Below are positions 1 through 10,063 of a DNA stretch of 64,000 bases, piece by piece. The DNA is taken from positions 3,792,139-3,856,138 of the forward strand of contig OZ004596.1 in the NCBI GenBank assembly GCA_963924555.1, in the 5' to 3' direction. The DNA is from Crambe crambe. Lineage: Eukaryota; Porifera; Demospongiae; Poecilosclerida; Crambeidae. Numbering within the stretch: position 1 is the first letter of the stretch; every line of letters starts with the position of its first letter. Below the pieces are notes generated by a model, which was not told where the DNA came from, searched no databases, and was given only the letters and a program-made list of their open reading frames with translations. Made by a program: the position numbers and the translations under genes.

Positions 1-1905
1 TCAAACCTGGGCACAAAGGGTGAAAGCTCTGGTGAGGCAAAGGTCACCTTCTTGGTAACACGGACAACTGGAGTGGACTCGATGCAAGAAGAGAGGCCAG
101 CGCAGCACACAGTTTTGCGTCGATTTTGAGGCCTCTGAGTTATTACAATATAGCAATGGGATGATGGCCAGTCTATATTGCACAAAATAAATACCTTCAC
201 TTCAGTTTGAGGTTGAGCTGATGATTTCATGAGCTTTTCATAGGTCTCCAATCTCTGTTCTAGATGAATCTATCATATGTACATCCGAATCACCAAAAAT
301 ATTATATAATAATATTTTAATTCCCTTAGGCTTACATACCTTGTCGTTCTCAACTTTGGCCAACTGCTCCGTAAGCTAATGACATGAGATTTCAACATAT
401 ATCATCATGTGCTTCCATGCATTATTATACACATACCTGTTGTTGCTCATGCATTGGTAATCCCTAAAGAATATGTATTTAGAATATCAAAAAAAAAAAT
501 GATAGGAAGAAGTTAAACTCACTTCCTCAAGCTTTTTCTTGAGTTTCTCATTCTCCTTTTGCATCTCCTTTAATTTCCTCATTAAGGCTTCTTCCCCTAC
601 AAACACCTGAGCCCCCAACAATAGAGTAGATTACACACAAGAAAATTTGTTGCATGTAACTTACCTCATTGATAATTGGTTTATTCTTTATAACCATAGC
701 CCTGCTGGCAAACTGAACAGAAAAAGAGGGAAAAAAATACATGTGTAATTCAGTTGTGAATTTTTTCTGATCAAGCTAAGGATCACATGATGACCATATA
801 ACATACATGACAACTGAAACATGTAACAGAACAAAGTATAAGCATTAATATATATGTGCTACCTTGAGAGTAGAGTGAGATTCTCCCAGCTCAGCAGGAG
901 TGATGGTGCAAATGATGCATGTCTTGGCATTTCCTCCCAGTGAAGACTGCAGAATTCGTGTCAATTTAGAGTCTCGGAAGGGGATGTGGGAACTATAACA
1001 CATATTAGTACACACGTACCAATCATAATACTGGGAGGATTTTGTTGAATTGAAATTACAGGGGCAGTTTCAAGCTATAAAAGCATTTTGGGCACACTCA
1101 AATGTATTTTGTTGCTTTGCCTCTTGCCCAACCAGCCATAGGCTTCATATTGCAGTATGTCCTAACCTTCCTCCCTCAGAGAGCTTTGCAATGACATTTC
1201 CCAAGTTCAGGAGGCTCCTGTTGATGTAAGTTCCCTCTTTAAAACGCATTCCCTCAGTTCCAGTAGCACTGACTCTCTCAGATCCAGCCAAGTCAACCAA
1301 ATTCTGAAGAAATAATGCATCATCCTTTTTTGTGTATCTATCTTAAACCTGATTTACCAGAGCAGCAACTTTCACCACTCCATCTCCCTCCTCTTCCTCT
1401 GAGGTACTTTTCAGGCGACTCTCAACGTTTAGGGTGAAGATAGTGTGTGAGCGAGAACTTGTGTCATTCAGCTGGGTTTCTCCAATGCTACGATTCTCTA
1501 CACATTATGATTTAGTGGAGTGTATGTATTATAATGTAATTAGTTAAGCAGTTCCTGACATCTTACTTTGACCAAAGCAGAGGAGAGTTCCTATCTCTTC
1601 AGGCGTCTTCACAACTTCCTCAGTTATCCCCAACACTTTGACATTGTGCTAAATTTAATTAAGAGAGCAACCACATAAGTACAACAAACCTTAGTAAACT
1701 CAGCCCAACTTTGGCAAAATACCTGTGAATCTTCTTGAATTTTTAACTTCTTGTTACTTGGTTGAAGAAGGTCAGTTAGGGACTGCAGTGAAAATCAAGA
1801 AAAAAGTTTGTAATGTAGGTTGGGGGGTAAATGACACTTCCCCTGCAGAATTTTACTTCCAAAAAAAAAAAAAAAGTTACAACAAAAAAATTGCATACCA
1901 AGTAG

Positions 1906-1936
<31 letters not shown>

Positions 1937-2455
1937 AAAGAAAAAAAAGGAGTTGGGCCCATGAGATCATGCGCTTTTATTCTACCCTTACCTCATTGTA
2001 TATTTCCATGTAAGAAGCACAAATCATGAATTCACGTTCAGGGTGCTACAATCAACAATAATAAAGTTTTATACTTCATCTGGAGAAGGAACAGTGCTCT
2101 CCATGAGTCAAAAAAAAGTCTCTCAGAAATGATACCAAGAGTATAAAAACTATAAAATAAGTACAGTCTTGCTTACGTTGTGGATAAACTCGAACATTCC
2201 TGCTATTGAGAGAGGCATAACTCCAGCATCATGAGGATCGCCCATCATTGTATGAGTCTTTCCACTGGACGTTTGTCCATAAGCAAAGATGGTACCTGTC
2301 ATCACCAAAGAAAAAAAAGAGTGGCTTGAATGGTTATATACATAGGACATCTTAACTCTTAACCATTGAATCCTTCCATAACTGATGAAACTATGGGCTG
2401 GACCAAAGCATAGTAGATTTGATCAGACTTTGAGTCTATTCCAAAAACATAATCT

Positions 2456-2490
<35 letters not shown>

Positions 2491-2738
2491 AACAAAAAAA
2501 ACAACAACCAAACAATTAATAGACTCAATACAGTACTTTGCTTAGACCTTACCGAAACAGTAGGGAGTATTGGATGCACCAGTTTTTGGCACCAAGGAGT
2601 TGCTTGTCATTTCCCATTGGTAACCCTTCTCCAGCTCTCTGTGTGGTGTATATAGACTTCAATTAGCTAGCTATCTGGTCTCTATCTCTACCTTTTCAAG
2701 AGAGGACGAACTCTAATCCCTACTTTAATGGTGTCCAT
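1..2738 (-). CDS. CENP-E-like kinesin (kinesin-7), motor-domain part, 3' end beyond window
   Basis: Microtubule plus-end motor of the kinesin-7/CENP-E type, which in animals helps align chromosomes at the kinetochore. The start is ATG at 2736-2738, encoding [16 protein letters not shown] with the first motor strand (IRVRP). Exons read leftwards: about 2692-2738, 2553-2638, 2364-2453, 2177-2295, then further short exons to the window edge. The third exon gives [15 protein letters not shown] and the fourth carries the P-loop GQTSSGKT within [20 protein letters not shown]. Later exons show switch I (NDTSSRSH, about 1450-1480), switch II (DLAGSER, about 1266-1297), and [19 protein letters not shown] near 910-1000. 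After the neck ([16 protein letters not shown], about 670-720) the reading becomes Lys/Glu-rich coiled coil. GTIFAYGQT and LGGNAKT favour kinesin-7. The tail, which would confirm CENP-E, lies outside the window. Confidence 0.85.
2456..2489. repeat. 34-nt poly-G homopolymer at a kinesin splice acceptor
   Basis: An unbroken run of 34 G on the + strand, which is 34 C in the kinesin transcript. It ends directly at the CAG acceptor of the exon beginning at 2453, so it forms the polypyrimidine tract of that intron. Its length is probably unstable and hard to sequence accurately. Confidence 0.9.
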
Positions 2739-2843
2739 AAAGCTAGCCTTCCACAACAAGAAAGAGCGCCATTAATTTGAATTTGACCTTCGGTGACCTT
2801 TTCGCTTCGTGCTGATTCAGCTGTTTCTTTTCTAGGAGGGGAT
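2739..2843. promoter_or_regulatory. Compact bidirectional promoter, kinesin / frataxin
   Basis: Only 105 bp separate the divergent ATG codons of the kinesin (2738, -) and frataxin (2844, +). Both core promoters must lie here or in the first exons. No TATA box is evident. A TTTGAA hexamer at 2776-2781 matches the cell-cycle CHR core, but a 6-mer alone is weak evidence. Confidence 0.6.
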
Positions 2844-4195
2844 ATGGCTCTTGCATGTCTTAAAAGTGCTACAGTATTAGTGGTACAGATTTTCAGATGT
2901 AGAAGAGACTTATACGCTCTGCCTGTAAGGGCTATGTGCTGTCAAACAATGAGTACAACAACGAGAAAAAAAGAGGCTAAGGAAATCCCTCACATATGGT
3001 TGGATTATTCAAACAGGTATTCACTGAGGAAGGTACGTAAATAGCTAAGTGGATATACTTGTTATGAATTTTAAGTTAGAAATGTGTAAGTTAGTCTGAT
3101 GCGTCCCATATGGTTGTTTCTAAATAATGCTCACTACCACTTCTTCTAAATAATGCTCTCTAACCACCACAGACATGGAGAACATCACAGATCAGACTAC
3201 AATCAACAAGTACACCCAGGTAAGTGGCTTAGTTGTTATGTATAGTGTTATATTTTCATAGATTTGAATTTATGTTCAATTTCTTGACCTCATGAAGTTT
3301 CATACAACATTATTACAAACACATATCCTTTGAGCCATGATGGTGATACGAATTGAATTGCTAGCTGGAAACCTTTGTAAATTATCTAGGGTCCTCCCCT
3401 AATTTTTATAACGTAACTTCACTGTAGGGAATTAGACGATATTACTTTCAATAAGCTGTCTGATCAGACGCTAGATGAATTGGCAGAGTTTTTTGAAGAC
3501 TTGGGGGATAGTGGACTGTGCCCTAGTGACTTTGATGTTTCGTTATCTGTGAGTTGAATTTCAATCTTGTTGCAGTACAATTATGACAAGTTCATATTTT
3601 TATTTATAGTCTGGTGTCCTGACCATCGGTGTAGGAGGTAAGAATGGTGGTAGTCTTACACTAGCCTCGGGTTAGAACAGTTTGACACAGGACAAATGTC
3701 CAGCACTTAGGCTAGCCATTTTCCTGAAGTATAGCAGGTATTTAAAATCAGTGCAAATTCAGTGCTATAAATATTATGTTGTGATTTGTTATAATTGGCC
3801 TTCACCACATGTCTCTGCTGACTCTAGGTAACCATGGAACATATGTTATTAACAAGCAGTCTCCAAACCGACAAATCTGGCTCTCCTCACCCAAGAGGCA
3901 AGTACCACCCCACCTCGTCTTGATGCATCAAGCATTATGAGAAACTAATAGTTCAATCCATACATGCATATCTCCTATAACTCATTCCATATGCCATAAC
4001 TTATTTCCCTTCCATTTTTTCAGTGGGCCCAAGCGTTACGATGTGATAGATGGGAGGTGGAGGTATTCACACAATGGAGAAGCCCTCCACGACATTCTTC
4101 AAAGAGAGTTCTGTGAAATAACGGGCACAAACCTTGATTTAGCTCAACTCAAACATTCATACTTAATTTCTGATGAAGGGAACTGGGCTACATAA
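2844..4195 (+). CDS. FXN: Frataxin, mitochondrial iron-sulphur cluster assembly factor
   Basis: Frataxin stimulates the mitochondrial cysteine desulfurase complex (NFS1-ISCU) for Fe-S cluster synthesis. Six exons fit in frame: 2844-3032, 3173-3219, 3428-3548, 3610-3637, 3828-3897 and 4024-4195, giving 208 residues (human about 210). Residues 1 to about 75 form a basic, Ser/Arg-rich presequence typical of mitochondrial import. The mature part begins ELDDITFNKLSDQTLDELAE, followed by an acidic stretch (FFEDLGD), then GVLTIGVGGNHGTYVINKQ, PNRQIWLSSPKSGPKRYD and the conserved WRYSHNGEALHDIL. The start was chosen as the first in-frame ATG. The intron after 3897 has a GC donor (AAGAG followed by GCAAGT). 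The gene is head-to-head with the kinesin and 125 bp upstream of the first serine racemase gene. Confidence 0.93.
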
Positions 4196-4320
4196 AATCA
4201 TCCATCCACTTTTAATTTTGCATTCAATATTATTATTGACCTTTGAACTTATCATCTGGCGGAGGGTGGGGCTACTGTAGAAGCCGGCCACGTTCACTCC
4301 AAAGGGGCTCTTTTAACACC

Positions 4321-5817
4321 ATGTCGGTGGTACGTAATTCTGGTCTGGCTATCTCCATGTCAGAAGTGTTGGAGGCCATGAAAAGAATCAGAGAGCATGT
4401 GCACTACACACCAGTCATGGAGTGCTCCTACCTCAACTCTCTCTCCGGCCTCAAGCTCTTCATGAAGTGTGAACTCTTCCAGAAAACTGGATCATTCAAG
4501 GTAGGGAGAAAGACTTCAGAGGCTTGCAATATTTAGTGCTGTGCCATGCACACAGATCCGTGGAGCAACAAATGCTGTTAAAAAGCTCCTAGAGGAACAC
4601 CAGAGCAACACTTCAGAAGGAAAAGGAGATGTGAGGGTGGTGACCCATAGCAGTGGGAATCATGCACAAGCTCTGGCTCTGGCTGCAAAAAGTTGTGGGA
4701 TACCAGCACACATTGTGATGCCGTCAAACAGTCCTGCAGTCAAAGTCCAAGCAGTGAAGGGATATGGAGGTATGGTCACCCTCTGCCATCCATCTGAAAA
4801 GGTGAGGGGCAGGCAGTTATTTCTGAATCTCATTTTGCATGGGTGGGGTTTCTTCCATCAGGCCTACATAAAATACATCTTAAATTTCACAGGGTCGAAA
4901 AGATGCTGCTGCTAAATTGGTTGCTGAATATGCCCCTGGGGCTGTATTGATTCCCTCTTCCAACCATCCTGACATCATGGCAGGACAAGGCACTATCTCC
5001 ATTGAATTGCTGGAGCAGGTGAAGTAGCTACCAAAAAAAAAACTTTTTTTTTAAATTGGTTGATTCTATATACCCTCCCCTCTTAGAACCACTGCATGCT
5101 TTACTGTGTGTCATAATAATAATTCTATTCTAGGTTCCAGAGCTGGATGCCATTATTGGGTCAGTGAGTGGTGGTGGATTTGTAGCTGGAATGGCTGTGG
5201 CAGCAAAGGTAGAGCCTCTTTCTTTGCTAATTGCAGCAGCTAGGGGTATATTATGATTCTAGGCTATTCATCCCAACATCAAAGTGTTTGCAGCTGAACC
5301 TGAGAATGCAGATGACTGTGCTCGCTCTTTTGCAGCTGGAAAGATCATCCCAAATGAATCTTGGCCTGATACTATTTGTGATGCACTAAAGTGAGAAAAA
5401 TGATGAATCTGTACCTACTTGTATACATCTATAATACACATCCAGAGTAAATATCTGTGACCAAACCTGGCCCATTTTGAAGACACACCTCTCTGGTGTC
5501 ATCACTGTCACTGAAGAGGAAGTGATAGCAGCAATGAGAACTGTGAGTTCAAGTTGTGCTAATTGCTATCAGTATTACGTTGAGCTTTGATAATATCATT
5601 CACTCCCTCGTGTTTGTAGGTTTGGGAGCGTATGAAGATCACGGTAGAGCCTGCAGCAGCCTGTACAGTGGCAGCTGTCCTCAGCCCCAAGTTCAAGGAG
5701 TTGGCAGGTCCTGACGTGCAAAGGGTGGGTGTGGTCTTATGTGGAGGAAATATGGACTTGGACAATCTTCCCTGGATCAAAAATAGTCCGTCCGGCCAGC
5801 TAGATAGAGATGAATAA
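4321..5817 (+). CDS. SRR: Serine racemase-like PLP enzyme, tandem copy 1
   Basis: Fold-type II PLP enzyme of the serine racemase/threonine dehydratase family; racemises L- to D-serine and can eliminate it to pyruvate. Seven exons: 4321-4500, 4556-4801, 4893-5018, 5134-5208, 5263-5390, 5446-5542 and 5620-5817. The PLP lysine lies in KTGSFK joined to IRGATNAV across the first intron. The opposite-face serine is in HSSGNHAQ, equivalent to human Ser84. The phosphate loop is SGGGF. The cation-site segment EPENADD matches human Glu210/Ala214/Asp216. The C-terminal VWERMKITVEP and GGNMDLDNLPW fit the family. The start aligns with the other two copies. D-serine synthesis is the family role; racemase versus dehydratase activity cannot be read from sequence. 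Confidence 0.9.
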
Positions 5818-5958
5818 TAATTAATACACTGTTACACATACTTTGATTTACACTTATTAATACACATGTGCACTTATTACGCTAATGATCATTTCCAACT
5901 GACCTGGCTGCAAAGAGGCTAGCTAGCCAGCTAGTTAAATTATTCTTCAAACTTCATC

Positions 5959-7679
5959 ATGTCCGGTGCGGGTACTGTGCATGATGGTCTGGCTATCTCC
6001 ATATCAGACGTGTTGGAGGCCATGAAGAGAATCAGAGAGCATGTACACTACACACCAGTCATGGAGTGCTCCTACCTCAACTCTCTCTCCGGCCTCAAGC
6101 TCTTCATGAAGTGTGAACAATTTCAGAAAACTGGATCATTCAAGGTAGAGAAAGAAAAGATATCAGAGTCTTGCACTAACTAGTCTTGCACTAACTACTG
6201 CATGTCTTGCACACAGATCCGTGGAGCAACAAACGCTGTCAAAAAGCTCTTGGAGAAGCACCAGAATGGCAGCACTGATGTGAGAGTGGTGGCTCAGAGC
6301 AGTGGGAATCATGCACAAGCTCTGTCTCTGGCTGCAAGCAGTTGTGGGATTCCAGCTCACATCGTGATGCCCTCAAACTCTCCTCCTGTTAAGGTCCAAG
6401 CAGTGAAGGGATATGGTGGTATAGTCACTCTATGCCATCCATCTGAAAAGGTACACGACTCATCTTACATGGTTCTATATTTTTCTGGGATGAAGAGGCT
6501 ATCCTTCCAGAAATTGAACTGAAACTGTCCTCAATTTTAGAGTGCCCTCATCAACTACATATAATGTTGTTGTTTATTTGTTTTGTGTGTTTTTGTATAC
6601 CTTGCCAAGTTACTAGGTTTCATCCACTCAGAGGAGTCATTCTAGTTTTAATCTTGTGTCTGAGGTTTCTATGTTGAGTTTTGTTGGCAATCAATTCCTC
6701 TCTCTCATAGGGTCGAAAAGATGGTGCTGCTAAACTTGTTGCAGAATATGCCCCCGGGGCTGTGTTGATCACTTCTTCCAACCACCCTGATGTCCTGGCA
6801 GGACAAGGCACTATCTCCATAGAGCTGCTGGAGCAGGTGAAATGTTATGATGGACCTAACTAGCTAACCATGTAATTGTTTGATTCTCTCTGTGCAGTGC
6901 AGGTTCCAGAGCTGGATGCCATTATTGGGTCGGTGAGTGGTGGTGGATTTGTAGCTGGAGTGGCTGTGGCAGCAAGGGTATCTTCTATAACTCTGTAACA
7001 TTTGGGCCTCTTATACTGTAAATATGCAGGGTATTCGTCCCGATATCAAAGTGTTTGGAGCTGAACCTAAAAAAGGAGGTAACTGTGCTCGCTCTCTTGC
7101 AGCTGGAAAGCTTATCCCAAATGAATCTCCACCTGATACTATCTGTGATGCACTGAGGTTGGGTTATGAAGCTGACTTACAGCTCAAATTGACAATTGCA
7201 TGCCCCAGATTAAGTATGAGTGACGAAACCTGGCCCATTCTGAAGACACACCTCTCTGGAGTCATTTCTGTAACTGACGAGGAAGTGGTAACAGCCATGA
7301 GAATTGTAAGACTTCCAAATAATGGACTCCTCTTTTTGTATAGAGTATAATATTATGCTTTTAGGTTGTCCTTTAATATGGAGAGAGGTTTGTCCCCTTT
7401 CCAAGTGAGACTCTTTAATCTGAATCAGCGGTTTCACTGTAATACTGATCAGTTATTTCCTTGAAATGAATTTTAAGGAATCACTTCTTGTTTAATTTGC
7501 AGGTTTGGGAGCGCATGAAGATCACTATAGAGCCTGCAGCAGCCTGTACAGTGGCAGCTGTCCTCAGCCCCAAGTTCAAGGAGTTGGCAGGTCCTGACAT
7601 ACAAAGGGTGGGTGTGATCTTGTGTGGAGGAAACGTGGACTTGGACAATCTTCCTTGGACTCGAACCAGAGCTAGCTAG
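5959..7679 (+). CDS. SRR: Serine racemase-like PLP enzyme, tandem copy 2, altered cation site
   Basis: Second tandem paralogue with the same exon pattern: 5959-6144, 6217-6450, 6711-6836, 6903-6977, 7030-7157, from 7209, and a last exon ending 7679. The catalytic lysine (KTGSFK/IRGATNAV), SSGNHAQ serine and SGGGF phosphate loop are all present. The segment equivalent to the human divalent-cation site reads EPKKGGN instead of EPENADD: the first Glu is kept, the Ala position becomes Gly and the key Asp becomes Asn. In human SRR, Glu210 and Asp216 plus the Ala214 carbonyl bind Mg/Ca and support activity, so regulation may differ here. The rest is intact, with no stops. It lies 141 bp after copy 1, same strand. 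Confidence 0.88.
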
Positions 7680-7911
7680 CTAGCTATAACTAAATTGTTT
7701 ACATGTGTGGACCATCACTACATATTTGACCTTTGTAGAAAAGTCATGCTCTCAGGAAACCACTGAGTTTCCACTTTACCATACACTGATGAATTCGGCT
7801 ATTTTTGATGGCTTCACAGACCTGATTTTATTACACTAACGATCATTTCCAACTGACCTGGTTGCAAAGGGGAGGGGTAGAGTTTCTTCTTCAAACTTTG
7901 TCTTCGTCATC

Positions 7912-9704
7912 ATGTCCAGTGCGGGTACTGTGCATGATGGTCTGGCTATCTCCATGTCAGATGTGTTGGAGGCCATGAAGAGAATCAGAGAGCATGTGCA
8001 CTACACACCAGTCATGGAGTGCTCCTACCTCAACTCTCTCTCCAGCCTCAAGCTCTTCATGAAGTGTGAACAGTTTCAGAAATCTGGTGCATTTAAGGTA
8101 GCTGAATATTGATAGGTCTCACTGCTGTAAGAAGATTCAAAGTTGTGCACACTTGTAAGGTGCATGGAATCTAATGATGGTCCATTTCATTCAATTCCAG
8201 GGGCCCCAATGCTTGGACTCTAATTATGGAATCTGTTGTCTGTTTCATTCCATTCCAGGGAATAATGAGGCCCCAATCATTCTTACCTTAAAAATACAGA
8301 TTCGTGGGGCTACTAATGCGATCATGAAGCTACAGGAGGAGAGGAAGCGTACTGGAAAGGACAAGTCTGGACCACTGAGGGTAGTGACCCAGAGCAGTGG
8401 CAACCATGGCCTTGGACTGGCCATGGCTGCTAAGAGTTGTGGCATCTCTGCTACTGTAGTGATACCCTCTAACTGTCCACCCATGAAAGTTAAAGCTATT
8501 GAGGACCAAGAAGGAGAGGTCATTCTGGGCACCCTTTCGGTAGAGGTGAGTATATTTTCCCTGATCCAAAAAAAAAACAAAAAAAAACAAAAACTCAGAG
8601 TTTCGCTGCTAGCCCCTTTTTTATACCAACACTGTGCAGTCACTAGGTTAAGGAGAGGGGAAAGAATGGTTCTTGGTTTGTCTTTAGGAATTTTGCGATT
8701 TCCACACCCAGTAGAAATGGCTAGCTATTGTACTATATAGACTACCCTTCATTCAGACATGGTAATCGACTCCCTCCAATTTGCTCGTTGTATTCCTACC
8801 TTTACTTGATCTACTATTGTAGGGTCAAATGGAGGAACTTAAGAGAACCGTGGAAAAGTACGCCCCGAATTCTGCATTTGTTCCATCTTCAAATCATCCA
8901 GACATTATGGCAGGCCAAGGCACCATTGCTTTAGAACTCTTGGACCAAGTGAGCCACAAATAATTAGCAGTAAAGACATTGATTTATGCTGGCATGATCA
9001 TGCACTCTTTAAAAATTTTTATTTAGGTTCCTAAATTAGATGCTATTGTTGCATCTGTGTGTGGTGGAGGACTGCTTGCTGGAATATCAGTAGTCTCTAA
9101 GGTATTGTATAGATCTAATCCAGCAAACACTTATGATTGCAATAATATGGTGTGGTGTTTCAAGACTGTTGTTCCCAACATCAAAGTATTTGCGGCTGAA
9201 CCTGAGAATGCTGATGACTGTGCTCGCTCTTTTGCAGCTGGAAAGATCGTCCCAAACGAATCTTGGCCTGACACTATTTGTGATGCACTGAAGTACGTAT
9301 TTAGATCAATTGCTAATTCATTTGATGCCATCTAACATATTCTATCCCATCCCATAAAAGAAACAACATCCAAGACAAGACCTGGCCCATTCTGAAGACA
9401 CACCTCTCTGGTGTCATTACTGTGACTGAAGAGGAAGTGGTAGAGGCCATGAGAACTGTGAGTATCTTGACATGGTAGATAGCTACTCGTGTTGACATGA
9501 GGGACCCCATTACTTTTGCAGGTTTGGGAGCGCATGAAGATCACTATAGAGCCTTCAGCAGCTTGTACAGTGGCAGCTGTCCTCAGCCCCAAGTTCAAAG
9601 AGCTGGCAGGCCCTGACGTACAAAGAGTGGGTGTAGTCCTGTGCGGGGGGAATGTAGACTTGGACAATCTTCCCTGGACAGATCAAGTGTTGAATGTGAA
9701 GTAG
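7912..9704 (+). CDS. SRR: Serine racemase-like PLP enzyme, tandem copy 3, most diverged
   Basis: Third tandem paralogue, beginning MSSAGTVHDGLAISMS like copy 2. The PLP lysine is in KSGAFK/IRGATNAI. The serine loop is QSSGNHGLGL, the phosphate loop CGGGL (the others have SGGGF), and the cation-site segment EPENADD is intact. Exon 2 is the most changed: it has an extra basic insertion (EERKRTGKDKSG) and IEDQEGEVILG where copies 1 and 2 have VKGYGG. The last exon (about 9522-9704, VWERMKITIEP to GGNVDLDNLPW) is nearly identical to the other copies, which suggests recent conversion or unequal exchange. The reading frame looks functional. Substrate preference may differ from copies 1 and 2, but this is inference. 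Confidence 0.87.
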
Positions 9705-10063
9705 CTAGCTCATGACATTTTTATTTATTGTGACATGACACCCACAACTTTGCATGCCTGGATTTACAATTTTTGAGGGCTTAGCTAATTTCCTGTCTTT
9801 AGATCAAGTAGCTAGCATGTGGGTGGCCAACCTGTGTGCATGATGTGTATAATAATGAAATATAATATTATAAATATCTCTTAGTTTGGTGGAAACATGT
9901 ATGTGGCTGACTCGTGAGGACTGGACTAGCCGAATAAGCGCAACCTTTTTTAGGAACAGAAAAGCCACATCCTGTGTGATTAGCTTGCTATATATGGTGC
10001 ATCCATAATAACAGTAGTCAAGAGTGTAACTATAGCTACAGGTAGCTCAACTGTGTGTAGGTC
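9705..10063. other. Intergenic spacer, no gene seen
   Basis: 359 bp between the third serine racemase gene and the beta-helix gene. AT-rich, with a possible poly(A) region near 9850-9880 (AATAATGAAATATAATATTA). It must contain the promoter of the downstream gene, but I see no clear motif. Confidence 0.5.

Noticed and set aside
1725..1970. Lysine-rich small frame near the kinesin
   Set aside because: Product of poly-A/AAAAG low complexity in a kinesin intron.
2793..2843. Upstream GTG start for frataxin
   Set aside because: ATG at 2844 is the first ordinary start and gives a typical basic presequence.
8245..8643. 132-codon - strand frame over the third serine racemase gene
   Set aside because: Antisense shadow of exon 2 and poly-A rich intron; no conserved features.
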